A DNA stretch of 52,939 bases from Chloroherpetonaceae bacterium (GCA_025056565.1 JANWWA010000018.1:1-52939); one strand, 5' to 3'; positions 16,888-27,691 are shown, counted from the stretch's first letter. Translations and numbers: made by a program. Notes: generated from the letters alone by a model not told the origin.

Positions 16888-17988
16888 TTAGATTTCAATT
16901 TCAAGTTTTGTGGCGCCAACACCTGCGTTCTTGATGGCAATTTGCTGCGCCAGTTTCTCTGCTGCTTCTACAAAAAGTTTGGCTTGCGGCGAATTCGGAT
17001 GACCAATCACAACTGGCACACCCATATCACCGCCCTCACGCACATCTTTGCTAAGTGGAATTTCCCCTAAGAACGGCAGGTGATAAGTTTCAGCTAAACG
17101 CATACCGCCCCCCTGCCCAAAGATGTATTCCTTCGTGCCGTCGGGCAAAAGATAGTAGCTCATATTTTCCAAAACCCCCAGCACAGGAACTTTAACTTGC
17201 TCGAACATTGCGACCGCTTTGACCACATCAGCAAGGGCGACATCTTGCGGCGTGGTAACCACCACTGCACCAGTCAGCGGCGCAGCTTGCACCAGCGTAA
17301 GCTGAATGTCTCCAGTGCCGGGCGGCAAGTCAAAGAAAAGGTAGTCCAGTTCATTCCACTGCACATCATTCATAAATTGGCGAAGCGCAGAAGAAGCCAT
17401 AGGCCCGCGCCAAACCACAGCCGTCTTAGAATCGACTAAGAACCCAATAGACATCAGCTTGACACCGTATTTTTCAATCGGAATTAAAGTCTTGCCCAAA
17501 ATCGCTGGCTTTTCCTCTTTCAAGCCAAACATCGTAGGAATAGAAGGACCGTAAATGTCTGCATCAATTAAACCGACCTTTGCGCCGCTCTTAGCCAGTG
17601 CAACTGCTAAATTTACGGCAACGGTGGACTTGCCAACGCCGCCTTTGCCTGAGCCAACAGCAATCAAATTCTTTACGCGAGCAAGTGGGTGATTGGGGTT
17701 GGCAGCCTGTCCAGCCATCGGATTGGCACTGGTTACATTAGCAGTCATTTCAACCTCAACCGCCTGCGCTTCCTTAATGAAATGCCGAATCGCATTGACA
17801 CAGGCATTTCGGATAAGGTCTTTAAGCGGGCAGGCAGGCGTCGTTAAGACGACCGTAAAAGAAACATTGTTTTGCGCATCAATTTTGATGTTTTTGACCA
17901 TATTGAGCGAGATAATATCCCTGCCCAAATCTGGTTCAATCACATTACGAAGCGCATCAATGACCTGTCGTTCTGTGATAGTTGCCAT
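16888..17988 (-). CDS. mrp: Mrp/ApbC-type P-loop ATPase with N-terminal MIP18 domain
   Basis: Cytosolic ParA/MinD-like ATPase proposed to carry Fe-S clusters (366 residues). Residues 1-85 form a MIP18/DUF59 domain with PACPLKDLI. The nucleotide site is GSGKGGVGKST (112-122, deviant Walker A with the signature Lys), followed by LIDADIYGPSIPTMFG and FDLPPGTGDIQLT. In many relatives a CxxC after ENMSY bridges the cluster; here that place reads ENMSYYLLPDGTKEYIFG with no Cys, as recalled for Bacteroidota homologues. The only Cys visible are in the MIP18 part. The nfu gene follows after 55 bp, so the two may act together. Confidence 0.94.
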   Translation of the reverse strand: MATITERQVIDALRNVIEPDLGRDIISLNMVKNIKIDAQNNVSFTVVLTTPACPLKDLIRNACVNAIRHFIKEAQAVEVEMTANVTSANPMAGQAANPNHPLARVKNLIAVGSGKGGVGKSTVAVNLAVALAKSGAKVGLIDADIYGPSIPTMFGLKEEKPAILGKTLIPIEKYGVKLMSIGFLVDSKTAVVWRGPMASSALRQFMNDVQWNELDYLFFDLPPGTGDIQLTLVQAAPLTGAVVVTTPQDVALADVVKAVAMFEQVKVPVLGVLENMSYYLLPDGTKEYIFGQGGGMRLAETYHLPFLGEIPLSKDVREGGDMGVPVVIGHPNSPQAKLFVEAAEKLAQQIAIKNAGVGATKLEIEI

Positions 17989-18378
17989 AGTGGTTTAGTG
18001 GTTAATGGTTAATAAAAACTCTATGAAACGGCCTTGCCGCAAAAAGTGGCAATGGAGACAGAGCAAAAGAGACGGCGCAAAGACCCAAACTCTTCTACGC
18101 ACACAGCTTAGTTACATCAGGTGCAATCACAGCTATGCGCATAGGCTTGCCTTGCAATTTAGATGCCTAATACACTTCACAAATGCTTTTTCAGTGCGAG
18201 TCGTTTCCTTTGCCAAAAGCTGGAAAGGAACAGAGAAGTGGTAGCTAAGTTAGTATGGGAAGGGTAGCGGCACAGAGAACGCTAGCAAGCGTTGCAGCCA
18301 ATGGAACGCCGAAACCCCTTGTCAGGTTCTCGTAGAAAGTCGTGGTGAAATTGGGATTCAACTTCGGAGGAAGGGAAA
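17989..18378. other. Intergenic region between mrp and DUF1232 gene (390 bp)
   Basis: Divergent genes flank this stretch, so it must hold both promoters, but no clear TTG/TAnnTTTG pair is seen for either. A small inverted repeat AACGCT-AGCA-AGCGTT lies at 18278-18293. No coding frame with family likeness was found. Confidence 0.4.
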
Positions 18379-18624
18379 ATGAGCTTTATTCGCAAAATTT
18401 GGCAAGAAGCCTCGCTGATGGAAAAAGCAGCAATGACTGCTGCACTGCTTTACATCTTCGTGCCGCTGGATTTTATGCCTGAATTGCTCTTCGGTATTTT
18501 CGGCATCGCAGATGATATGGCTGCACTGGCTTTGCTTTTCAGCACCATAATGCGGATTCGCCATCGGGCAAATGAGGCAGAGCGTCAAAAAGTGTTGCAG
18601 CCTGCGCCGCAACGGCGGAGATAA
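18379..18624 (+). CDS. Small DUF1232 (YkvA-like) membrane protein
   Basis: An 81-residue protein with two hydrophobic segments. The middle stretch YIFVPLDFMPELLFG followed by FGIADDMAALALL matches the DUF1232 pattern (Y-x-x-x-P-x-D-x-x-P-D/E ... D-D), a family of unknown function also found in YkvA. The C-terminus is Arg-rich. AGGAAGG 6-9 nt upstream of the ATG supports the start. No neighbour hints at its role; it is convergent with the DUF3592 gene. Confidence 0.8.
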   Translation: MSFIRKIWQEASLMEKAAMTAALLYIFVPLDFMPELLFGIFGIADDMAALALLFSTIMRIRHRANEAERQKVLQPAPQRRR

Positions 18625-18711
18625 GCACTTGGCGACGGTCATAGCCAAAGAGCGGCTCCCCCAAGTGCAAATTAGTGGCTCTTTTCCACAAGAAGCCCTA
18701 ATCATTTGCAC

Positions 18712-19338
18712 CTACTTTGGTGAGATTTCGGGCAAACCAGCAGCGGAACTTGAAATAGACTGGGGGCAAAGCCATCGCTGAAAGAGCTTGTAGAACACAA
18801 TGCCGCTGCATACAGCAAAAAGCAGCAATCCAACGCCTAATCGGATAAATGTAGCCCATGTGATGCCAAACTCTATTTCCGACTCAGCGGGATTGTCAGG
18901 GTTGTAATGCACCGCAATCGTAGTACCTTTCGTGTATTGAGAAAGAATTTTCTCGGAAGATTGCTTGCGTGTGTCCTTGCCACCGAATTGCGGCGAGAAA
19001 AGCTCTTTGGTTACAGTATGCGTATCGCCTGAGACAACATACTGGTAAGTTACAACAGGCACAAAACCACGCTTACCCTGAATGTGAGCATCTAAAACAA
19101 TGCCTTCTGCAGTTGGCCACTGGCGCACTGCTGACGCTCTGTAGAGTGCATGAGTTTGTAGAAGCGTCAAAGCAATGCCAATAATGCCTAAGGTGCTAAT
19201 GACAAGCCAAGCAAGAGTGGGAAAAGGACGCACAGGAGAAATATGTCGGCGTAAAAAAGCAAAGCCAAAGCCAAACGACGCAGAGAGAGCAGCAAGCGAG
19301 AGCAGCAGTTTTGCGCCAAAAAACGGTCCAACTTCCAT
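18712..19338 (-). CDS. DUF3592 domain membrane protein
   Basis: A 208-residue membrane protein with two N-terminal helices (about 8-28 and 42-62), an exposed domain of roughly 90 residues, and one C-terminal helix (about 165-188). The exposed domain has the DUF3592 pattern: WPTAEGIVLDAHI, VTYQYVVSGDTHTVTKE, then GTTIAVHYNPDNPAESEIE. The family function is unknown. The start lies only 6 bp after the hemB stop, so it is very probably cotranscribed with hemB; whether this means a link to tetrapyrrole synthesis is unproven. Confidence 0.8.
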   Translation of the reverse strand: MEVGPFFGAKLLLSLAALSASFGFGFAFLRRHISPVRPFPTLAWLVISTLGIIGIALTLLQTHALYRASAVRQWPTAEGIVLDAHIQGKRGFVPVVTYQYVVSGDTHTVTKELFSPQFGGKDTRKQSSEKILSQYTKGTTIAVHYNPDNPAESEIEFGITWATFIRLGVGLLLFAVCSGIVFYKLFQRWLCPQSISSSAAGLPEISPK

Positions 19339-19344
19339 TGCTAA

Positions 19345-20451
<1,107 letters not shown>

Positions 20452-20617
20452 CTAAGGCGAAGAAGCAACGCCTCTTGGCATCCTTCAGGCTAGCATGGCG
20501 GAAATCTGCACTTCCACGCCATACTTCTCAGGGAGTAAATAGCTTCCTACTTTTTGAATTTTTGTCGTAAATTATGACGATTTTACCCCCGTAAATTTTG
20601 TTGAAAGGAGTATAACT

Positions 20618-22699
20618 ATGTCAAACAGTGCATCTCAAGCAGCCCACCTTTCCGCAAGCATCTTACCTGCTGGAATTGAGCTTTCAACGCTAAAAAATTG
20701 GTATCGCTTAATGCATCTTGGGCGGCAGCTCGATATTAAAGCCGCAGGATATCTCAAAAAAGGAATGGGGTGGTCGTATCATGCGCCGTATCAAGGGCAT
20801 GATGGAATTCAGCTGGCACTGGGGCAATCGTTCCGACCGAACAAAGACTTTCTTTTCCCATACTACCGTGATATGCTGACCGCCCTTGCGGCTGGAATAA
20901 CGGTGGAAGAAATTTTGCTCAATGGTCTCTCGCGTGATGCAGATGTGGCCAGCGGTGGGCGGCATATGTCGAACCACTTTGCAAAGCCAGAGATTCGCAT
21001 CCAGAACGTCTCGTCGCTGACGGGCAACCATGCACAGCACGCTGTAGGCGTAGCACGTGCCATCAAAAAGTATCAAGGTGATGAAATTGCGTTCTATTCG
21101 GGAGGAGAATCGGCGTGCGCAGAAGGCTATTTCTATGAGGCCGTCAATGGTGCATCGCGCGAAATTTTACCAGTGGTATTTGTCATTCAAAACAATCGCT
21201 TCGGCATCTCAGTGCCAGTGCGCGAGCAGTTTGGCACAAGTCACCCAGCGGAGCTGTTCCGCAGTTTTCCCAATCTCAAGGTCATCTTCTGCGATGGCAC
21301 CGATGTGTTTGACTCTTGGCGAGCAATGCAAGAGGCAATTGAGTTTGTCAAATCAGGCAAAGGCGCTGCGATGGTCGAAGCCGATTGCGAGCGCATTGGG
21401 TCGCACTCTAATTCTGACAACCACTTTCTCTATCGCACACCTGAGGAATTGGAAGAGGCAAAGAAACGAGACCCTCTGCCAAAGTTCAAGAAATTTCTGC
21501 TGGAAAATCAACTCTTTACACCAGCGGAGCTAGAAGCAATTGAGCAGGAAAATGAACAGGTGATTGCCGAAGCGGCAGAACGCGCAGAACGCGCGCCGCA
21601 GCCTGACCCAAAGTCCGCTACACTGTATGTCTATCCAGAGTTTCGCATCACAGGTGGCGAGCTACATGACCTATCGGAGCCACAAGGAGATCCAAAGCTT
21701 TACACTGATGAGGTCATCAGTTTCCTGCAAGCGATTAACCAAACGCAGCATGAGGAGTTTGACCGTAATGAGCACACCTTCCTCTGGGGACAAGATGTAG
21801 GCAAAGGCGGCATCTTCAACGCTGACAAAGGAATGCCTCAGAAGTATGGTCCGCGCCGAGTCTTCAATGCTCCCATTGCGGAAGATTTCATTGTCGGCAC
21901 AGCGAACGGTTTTTCGCGCTACCGTGAAGACATCTGGGTGCTAATTGAAGGCGCAGAGTTTGCTGACTACATCTGGCCAGCGATGGAACAAGTGGTGGAG
22001 TGCTCGCACGAATACTGGCGCACAAAGGGCAAGTTTGTGCCCAACATCGTAATGCGTATTGCTTCTGGTGGATACATCGGTGGTGGACTGTATCACTCGC
22101 AAAATGTAGAGGGCGCCTTTACGACGCTGCCCGGCTTGCGCATTGTTGTGCCAGCTTTCGCTGATGATATGCAAGGCTTGCTCCGCACTGCCTTTCGCTC
22201 ACGCGGCGTTACCGTGATTCTGGAGCCTAAATTCCTCTACAACAACCCTTGGGCAAAGACGCGCAAACTTCGCCCCGATGTCTTGATTCCATTTGGTAAG
22301 GCACGCTACCGACGCTATGGCACAGACCTTTCCATCATTTCCTACGGCACAACCGTGCATCACGCTCTCTTAGCCGCTGAGAAACTGCAAAATGAACACG
22401 GCATTTCTGCAGAAGTGCTTGACCTGCGCTGCCTTGCCCCGCTGGATAAAGAAGCTATCTTTGCCACTGTGCGCAAAACAGGCAAGGCACTTGTTGTGCA
22501 CGAAGACAAAGTGACAGGAGGCTTTGGCGGCGAGATTGCTGCACTTATTGCTGAACACTGCTTCGAGTGGCTGGATGCACCGATTATGCGCGTCGGGTCG
22601 CTGGATACGCCCGTTGGTTTCTCAAAAGTGCTGGAAGCTGAAATTTTGCCAAATGAACACAAGGTCTTTGAGGCAGCCTTGAAGTTGGCAAAGTATTAA
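20618..22699 (+). CDS. Fused alpha/beta E1 component of a branched-chain/2-oxoacid dehydrogenase
   Basis: Thiamine-diphosphate-dependent E1 of a 2-oxoacid dehydrogenase complex with both chains in one protein of 693 residues. The alpha part (1 to about 330) includes YRDMLTALAAG, GRHMSNHF, GNHAQHAVGVA and the ThDP-binding stretch starting GGESACAEGYFYEA and ending IQNNRFGIS. The beta part (about 360-693) has LWGQDVGKGGIFN, IAEDFIVGTANGFS, ADYIWPAMEQ and VVHEDKVTGGFGGEI. Fused E1 proteins are known in Bacteroidota and Chlorobiota; the substrate is likely branched-chain 2-oxoacids or pyruvate but cannot be fixed. E2 and E3 genes are not adjacent. AAAGGAG 8 nt upstream of the ATG supports the start. 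Confidence 0.93.
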   Translation: MSNSASQAAHLSASILPAGIELSTLKNWYRLMHLGRQLDIKAAGYLKKGMGWSYHAPYQGHDGIQLALGQSFRPNKDFLFPYYRDMLTALAAGITVEEILLNGLSRDADVASGGRHMSNHFAKPEIRIQNVSSLTGNHAQHAVGVARAIKKYQGDEIAFYSGGESACAEGYFYEAVNGASREILPVVFVIQNNRFGISVPVREQFGTSHPAELFRSFPNLKVIFCDGTDVFDSWRAMQEAIEFVKSGKGAAMVEADCERIGSHSNSDNHFLYRTPEELEEAKKRDPLPKFKKFLLENQLFTPAELEAIEQENEQVIAEAAERAERAPQPDPKSATLYVYPEFRITGGELHDLSEPQGDPKLYTDEVISFLQAINQTQHEEFDRNEHTFLWGQDVGKGGIFNADKGMPQKYGPRRVFNAPIAEDFIVGTANGFSRYREDIWVLIEGAEFADYIWPAMEQVVECSHEYWRTKGKFVPNIVMRIASGGYIGGGLYHSQNVEGAFTTLPGLRIVVPAFADDMQGLLRTAFRSRGVTVILEPKFLYNNPWAKTRKLRPDVLIPFGKARYRRYGTDLSIISYGTTVHHALLAAEKLQNEHGISAEVLDLRCLAPLDKEAIFATVRKTGKALVVHEDKVTGGFGGEIAALIAEHCFEWLDAPIMRVGSLDTPVGFSKVLEAEILPNEHKVFEAALKLAKY

Positions 22700-22857
22700 G
22701 TGAGACAAGCAGAAAGACAGTAGATGCAATGGGGGAACAAATGCGCCTCAGTTTTTCTCTGTCACAAAAATGAGCAGCAATTGATAGATACAAAAGCGGC
22801 GCAGGAACTGGGGGTCGGCTCTCTATTGCGAGCAGCAGGATAGTGTGGAAGGCGGTC

Positions 22858-23331
22858 TTAGCCCTTGTTCAGTAAGCGAATCTGGCGACGCAGCGCAGCC
22901 TTCTCATAGCGACGGCGGTCGTTTTCGTCCTCAGGGATGACTTCGGGCACGGGGATAGGTTTGCCATTTTTGTCAATCGCAACAAAAGTAAAGTATGCCT
23001 TTGTGCACTCGCGAATCTGTCCTTTAATTAGGTCTTCAGCAAAAACCTTGACGCCAACTTCCATAGAAGTGTTGAATGCACGATTGACATTGGCTTTAAT
23101 AATGACCACCTCACCCAAGTTAATCGCTTGCTTAAACTCCATTGTGTCGACAGAAGCCGTAACGCACACAGCTTGCGAGTGCCGACCTGCAGCGATGGCT
23201 GCGGCTAAATCCATCCAGTGCATCAAGCGCCCGCCAGCAAGGTTGCCAAGATAGTTGGTATCGACAGGGGTAACGATTTGGGTCATCTCGACGCGTGAAT
23301 ACGACATAGGTCGTGCTTCTCGTTCTGGCAT
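22858..23331 (-). CDS. Acyl-CoA thioesterase, hotdog fold (YciA-like)
   Basis: A 157-residue single hotdog domain. The motif PVDTNYLGNLAGGRLMHWMD then AAAIAAGRHS matches the acyl-CoA hydrolase pattern in which the Asp and the Gly-Gly helix start form the active site; VTASVDTMEF and TKAYFTFVAID complete the fold. It hydrolyses acyl-CoA thioesters in the cytosol; chain length is unknown. The C-terminal tail is highly charged. A -7-like element lies about 26 bp before the ATG at 23331, which favours this start over a Met nine residues in. Confidence 0.9.
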   Translation of the reverse strand: MPEREARPMSYSRVEMTQIVTPVDTNYLGNLAGGRLMHWMDLAAAIAAGRHSQAVCVTASVDTMEFKQAINLGEVVIIKANVNRAFNTSMEVGVKVFAEDLIKGQIRECTKAYFTFVAIDKNGKPIPVPEVIPEDENDRRRYEKAALRRQIRLLNKG

Positions 23332-23356
23332 ATCAAGAATTGGGTTTTTCGTTTCG

Positions 23357-23387
23357 CAAAATTACGGCGTAAATTCGGCGCATGAAA
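23357..23387 (-). promoter_or_regulatory. Possible Bacteroidota-type promoter of the thioesterase gene
   Basis: TAATTTTG on the minus strand (23364-23357) is a perfect TAnnTTTG; 20 nt upstream the -33 place reads TTTC rather than TTG/TTTG, so the match is only partial. It would give a leader of about 20 nt. Confidence 0.3.
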
Positions 23388-23415
23388 CATCTTTTCTCAC
23401 CATAAACCACTTTTT

Positions 23416-24324
23416 ATGAGTTATCGCACCATTTCGGGTTCAGCCGTTGCACTGGTAACGCCATTCAAGAGCGACGGCAAAATTGATGAGTCGGCGCTGC
23501 GGCGCTTGGTAGAATTTCAAATTCAAGGCGGCACAGACATTCTCATTCCTTGCGGCACTACAGGAGAGTCGCCAACACTGTCGGACGATGAGCAGCGACG
23601 CGTGATAGAAATTGTCTTAGAAGCGGCTAACGGTCGCGCAAAAGTCATTGGGGGCGCAGGTACCAACGACACCCGCCACGCTGTCAAGTTGGCAAAGGCA
23701 GCTGAGCAAGCAGGCGTGCAAGGCATCTTGTCGGTTGCACCGTATTACAATAAGCCATCACAAGAAGGATTCTTCCAGCACTATGCCGCAGTCGCAGAAG
23801 CCGTAAGTGTGCCTATCATCATCTACAATGTGCCTGGACGCACGGGAGCAAATATCTCCGTCGAGACGATGCTACGCTTAGCCGAGCAGTTCTCAAACAT
23901 TCTTGCTGTCAAAGAAGCCTCTGGGAATATGGTGCAAATTGAAGAGTTGCTGCGTCAGCGCCCAAGCCGACTGTCTGTAATGAGCGGTGATGATTATCTG
24001 ACGCTGCCAATGATGGCCTTAGGCGGTGATGGGGTGATTTCTGTAGCTGCCAATCAAATTCCACGCATAATGAAGTTGCTGGTCGAGGCAATGCGCTTTG
24101 CCAACCTTGCCGAAGCTCAAAGTTTGCATCATCAATACCTGCCGCTGATGATGCTGAACTTCATTGAGTCGAATCCAATCCCTGTCAAATATGCACTGGC
24201 CAGAATGGGACTGATTGAGCCATACTACCGCCTGCCACTCACACCGCCATCAGATGCGAATAAATCCAAGATTGATGCGGAACTTCAACGATTAGGCTTG
24301 ATTAAAGAAGTCGCAGCGGCATAA
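23416..24324 (+). CDS. dapA: 4-hydroxy-tetrahydrodipicolinate synthase
   Basis: Class I aldolase condensing pyruvate and aspartate semialdehyde, the first committed step to lysine and meso-DAP. Normal length, 302 residues. The motif [16 protein letters not shown] lies near residue 43; [13 protein letters not shown] and [10 protein letters not shown] carry the active-site Tyr and Arg; the Schiff-base Lys is in AVKEASGN (near residue 164). It is divergent from the thioesterase gene (84 bp) and convergent with bchI (24 bp). The next step enzyme, DapB, is encoded at 2042-2779. Confidence 0.97.
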   Translation: MSYRTISGSAVALVTPFKSDGKIDESALRRLVEFQIQGGTDILIPCGTTGESPTLSDDEQRRVIEIVLEAANGRAKVIGGAGTNDTRHAVKLAKAAEQAGVQGILSVAPYYNKPSQEGFFQHYAAVAEAVSVPIIIYNVPGRTGANISVETMLRLAEQFSNILAVKEASGNMVQIEELLRQRPSRLSVMSGDDYLTLPMMALGGDGVISVAANQIPRIMKLLVEAMRFANLAEAQSLHHQYLPLMMLNFIESNPIPVKYALARMGLIEPYYRLPLTPPSDANKSKIDAELQRLGLIKEVAAA

Positions 24325-24348
24325 AGATTTCTGCATCTTGGGATAAAA

Positions 24349-25524
24349 TTAGGAGACAGCAGGTTCGGCGCGAGTTGGCTGAGCGCTAAATTTAGCCAGT
24401 GCTTTCTGCAACTCGCGCACAACTTTTTCGCCAGCATCCATTGTCTCTAAGGGGTCGCGTCGCAAGCGGTGTCGCAGCGCAGGGACAGCGACCGTCTTGA
24501 TGTCATCAATCGTTACGACTGTGCGACCTTCAAGGGCAGCATTTGCCGATGCAGCGCGCGCTACGGTAAGCTCACCACGGTGCCCGTCAATACCTAAATG
24601 CATGCAAAGCTCTGCAATCATCATCAAAAGAGGCTCGGGGAGCTCCACTTGTCGCACTAACGATTGCGCCTCTACAATGCGCTGCTGCAGGGCGGCTTGC
24701 TCGGCAGCCCATTCAGCTATGAATTCATCGGGATTGGCATCAAAGGCGCGACGGCGTCGCACAATTTCTACGCGGAGGGCAATATCAGTAATGGTGCTAA
24801 TGCGCGCATGCAAACCAAAGCGGTCTAAGAGTTGCGGGCGCAGTTCGCCTTCTTCAGGATTACCTGAACCAACCAAGACAAACCGCGCAGGGTGCTTGAT
24901 GCTAATGCCCTCGCGCTCAACAACATTGACGCCACTGGCTGCCACATCGAGCAAAACATCGACCAAGTGGTCGTCTAGCAAATTCACTTCGTCAATGTAG
25001 AGAAAACCGCGGTTGGCTTTGGCAAGCAAACCCGGCTCAAAGGCTTTTTCACCTTTGGTCAGAGCTTGTTCAATATCAATTGTGCCGCAAACGCGGTCTT
25101 CGGTTGCACCAAGTGGCAAATCCACGACAGGCACAGGAATTTTCTCGGAGCGAAGAGGCCGAGTTTTCTTCTTGCCGCTATTTGCCTCGGCTTGTAAAAC
25201 TTCCTCAACCGTGCGGTTGTAAGGGTCGCCCTCTGCGCGTTCAATCATTGGCAAGACATCAGCCAGAGCACGCACTGTAGTAGATTTGCCAGTACCACGA
25301 TGCCCCATCACCAACACGCCACCGATGCGCGGTTCTACAACGTTGAGCAAAAGGCAACGCTTCATTTCATCTTGACCCACAATCGCACTGAACGGAAAGA
25401 CTTTTTCCCGCTTGACTGATGGGTCGCTATGTTTATCCGCGTTGATCGATGAGCCAGATGTTCGGGGTGTCCTGCGTAAAGTATTTGAATGTCGGCGATG
25501 TGCTTTAGAGCTGGCGTCAGGCAT
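24349..25524 (-). CDS. bchI: Magnesium chelatase AAA+ ATPase subunit BchI
   Basis: ATPase subunit of Mg-chelatase, which inserts Mg into protoporphyrin IX at the entry to (bacterio)chlorophyll synthesis. The 391-residue protein has Walker A GHRGTGKST (74-82), the DLPLGATEDRVCGTIDIE insert typical of BchI/ChlI, Walker B FLYIDEVNLLDDHLVDVLLD, sensor 1 VGSGNPEEGELRPQLLDRFGL and a C-terminal lid. Residues 1-41 are a basic, low-complexity extension (SKAHRRHSNTLRRTPR) before the core begins at FPFSAIVGQ. BchD and BchH are not in the window. BchI may also be found as a general AAA+ chelatase, but the insert and close match argue for the photosynthetic enzyme, so phototrophy is inferred. Confidence 0.94.
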   Translation of the reverse strand: MPDASSKAHRRHSNTLRRTPRTSGSSINADKHSDPSVKREKVFPFSAIVGQDEMKRCLLLNVVEPRIGGVLVMGHRGTGKSTTVRALADVLPMIERAEGDPYNRTVEEVLQAEANSGKKKTRPLRSEKIPVPVVDLPLGATEDRVCGTIDIEQALTKGEKAFEPGLLAKANRGFLYIDEVNLLDDHLVDVLLDVAASGVNVVEREGISIKHPARFVLVGSGNPEEGELRPQLLDRFGLHARISTITDIALRVEIVRRRRAFDANPDEFIAEWAAEQAALQQRIVEAQSLVRQVELPEPLLMMIAELCMHLGIDGHRGELTVARAASANAALEGRTVVTIDDIKTVAVPALRHRLRRDPLETMDAGEKVVRELQKALAKFSAQPTRAEPAVS

Positions 25525-25718
25525 ATATGTCTGTCATCAAGGTTTTAAGAGTGTAAAAAAAATAGCCTGCCTGCTTTGCTTGCAAGTAGTCTCCCACACA
25601 CTCTATCAAGAAAGAGTGCAAAGACCAGATGCTCTCCTCTAAGCACTTGCTGGAGAGAAGCAAAAATGAGGACAATGTGCACGGCTACAATCTGATTACA
25701 AAACTGTTTAGCCGAAAA

Positions 25719-26339
25719 TTACGGAATTGCCCACGATGCGGAAAGCGTCTCGCCGTGCCAGAAAAATTTTGCGCGACGGTGTCCTTTCGCATCTAACAGA
25801 AGCCAATCGAGGAAATGAACAGTGGTTTCAATCACGGCAAAATGTGCGGCGCCAATTTCGCTCTCTTCAAGCGTTGGACTGCGGTGTGTCAGATACTCAG
25901 GGAGCCCTGAGGTCGGCGCTTCAACCAAAGTTCCAGGGGGAAGAGTTGTAGCGTAGCATCGACGGCTCATTAGTTGGGTGTCTTTCCAGCGAGCTTCGGC
26001 AAGAGGGGTTTGATGGTGCACAGTTGCAGTGCCCAGAAAGCGGAGCTGAATTTTGCGTTCTGGGTGATAAAAGAGCCAAGCGCAGTTGGCGTGATGCCGC
26101 AAGTCTTCTACTTTGGCAGACCGAATATCTGTGTGGCAAAATAGCTTGCGCGCAGTGGCATCGACACTACGTAGCACAACCGTACGCATTTCAGGGAAGC
26201 CATCACGAATCGTTGCAAAAATGCCCGTATGCAACGGACTGCGACGGTCTCTGACACCTTGTTCCAAAAGCCACCACACTTCGCTGAGTATGGTCTCTAA
26301 CGACAAGTCTGCAGTAGCTTCAACCATTCGTGAAATCAT
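25719..26339 (-). CDS. PNPOx-like split-barrel flavin protein
   Basis: A 206-residue protein with the pyridoxamine 5'-phosphate oxidase-like split barrel. The core includes FATIRDGFPEMRTVVLRSVD, LFCHTDIRSAKVEDLRHH and AWLFYHPERKIQLRFLGTA, with the basic residues usual for FMN phosphate binding, and ends VHFLDWLLLDAKGHRRAKFFW. It lacks the C-terminal substrate signature of true PdxH, so it is more likely a general FMN-binding (or F420/heme-related) family member; function unknown. It is divergent from the TPR gene. A second Met at residue 5 is an alternative start. Confidence 0.8.
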   Translation of the reverse strand: MISRMVEATADLSLETILSEVWWLLEQGVRDRRSPLHTGIFATIRDGFPEMRTVVLRSVDATARKLFCHTDIRSAKVEDLRHHANCAWLFYHPERKIQLRFLGTATVHHQTPLAEARWKDTQLMSRRCYATTLPPGTLVEAPTSGLPEYLTHRSPTLEESEIGAAHFAVIETTVHFLDWLLLDAKGHRRAKFFWHGETLSASWAIP

Positions 26340-26497
26340 GCTGAATCAAGGTAGCAAAGCAAAAACACAGCGATTCTGGCGTTTCGTTCTACGGCATAAG
26401 TCTTTGTGATGAATCGGCGTTTGCTGTAAGTGTCTCAAGGCTGGACAAAAACATTTGCGGAATTTTGACTGTGCGATTCTGTGTTTAGTGAAACGAA

Positions 26498-27691
26498 ATG
26501 ATGCGAACAATGACGCGACTAACCAAGCGCTGCATACTTCTCTGGCTGCTCTGCTGGCTTATTCTCCCACAGGCAAATGCACAGATTGAGCGGCGCACTA
26601 TTGCTCCTGACCCCATCAAGCAGTATAGTGAGCAAGTGCTGCAAGGCATTGACTTGATTTACAATCTCGAGTTCGAAAAAGCAGAGCGAATTTTTAGCGA
26701 GATTCGCAATAAAGACCCGAAAAGCCCAATTGGGCACTTCTTTCTTGGTATGACGCTCTGGTGGAAAATGATGCTGGATATTGACAACACGCAGTATGAT
26801 GATGAGTTTTGTAGCTATATGGAGAAAACCATTGAGGTCTGCGAAGAACGGTTAGAACGAAATAGTGAAGACATCGAAGCCCTCTTTTTCAAGTGTGGCT
26901 CACTCGGCTTTCGTGGACGATTGCGAGCCAATCGAGAAAGCTGGCTCAAGGCAGCCAGCGATGGCAAAGATGCCCTGCCGATTGTAAATAAGCTCCAAAA
27001 GCTCGACAAAGACAACTATGACATTCTCTTCGGGCTTGGACTATACAACTACTACGCTGAGGTAATCCCTGAAAAAATCCCAGCAGTGAGACCGCTAGCG
27101 CTGCTTTTCCCGAAGGGAGACAAACTCAAAGGCATTCGTCAGTTGGAGTTGGCATCGGAGAAAAGTCGCTACGCACGCTCTGAGTCGCTCTACTTTCTGC
27201 TACAAATCTACTATGTCTATGAGAAAGACTACCTCAAGGCAATTGAGTACGCAAGGCGACTGTATCAGAAGTACCCAAGAAATGTGGTGTTTCACACTTT
27301 CTTAGGACGTGCATTAGCCTCAGGCGGATACTGGCATGAAGCAGAAGCCGTCTACAGTGATGTGTTGCAAAAGTGTCAAAGCGGCGTTGAACACTACAAT
27401 GAGCGTGCAGCGCGTGAGGCCCATTTTCACTTGGGGGTTGCGATGATGAATAGCCGCAGAATTGCTCAGGCTTATACACACTTTAAGCAAGCTGAAGCGC
27501 TGTCCAAAAAGATTGACAGAGAACCCTCGCCCTATCAAGCGCTCACGATGCTGCGTCTGGGAATGATTTATGACTTGCGAGGTGACCATGCCACAGCTGT
27601 AACACACTACAAAAAGGTGTTAGAAATGAAAGACTACCAAAACTCCCACCAGTTAGCTAAAACCTACATTGATAGACCGTTCTCTGGCTGA
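26498..27691 (+). CDS. Exported TPR-repeat protein
   Basis: A 397-residue protein with a signal peptide (basic MMRTMTRLTKR, hydrophobic core, cleavage near ANA, residue 29). The mature part is all-helical with several tetratricopeptide-like units: about 45-75 (AERIFSEIRNKDPKSPIGHFFLG), 225-290 (LKAIEYARRLYQKYPRNVVFHTFLG, then EAEAVYSDVLQK), and 300-385 (AQAYTHFKQAEALSKK, HATAVTHYKKVLEM). Such proteins serve as periplasmic or outer-membrane scaffolds; the target is unknown. The stop codon is directly followed by the ATG of the EVE-domain gene, which implies a shared mRNA. Family likeness is to uncharacterised Bacteroidota/Chlorobiota TPR proteins. Confidence 0.82.
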   Translation: MMRTMTRLTKRCILLWLLCWLILPQANAQIERRTIAPDPIKQYSEQVLQGIDLIYNLEFEKAERIFSEIRNKDPKSPIGHFFLGMTLWWKMMLDIDNTQYDDEFCSYMEKTIEVCEERLERNSEDIEALFFKCGSLGFRGRLRANRESWLKAASDGKDALPIVNKLQKLDKDNYDILFGLGLYNYYAEVIPEKIPAVRPLALLFPKGDKLKGIRQLELASEKSRYARSESLYFLLQIYYVYEKDYLKAIEYARRLYQKYPRNVVFHTFLGRALASGGYWHEAEAVYSDVLQKCQSGVEHYNERAAREAHFHLGVAMMNSRRIAQAYTHFKQAEALSKKIDREPSPYQALTMLRLGMIYDLRGDHATAVTHYKKVLEMKDYQNSHQLAKTYIDRPFSG

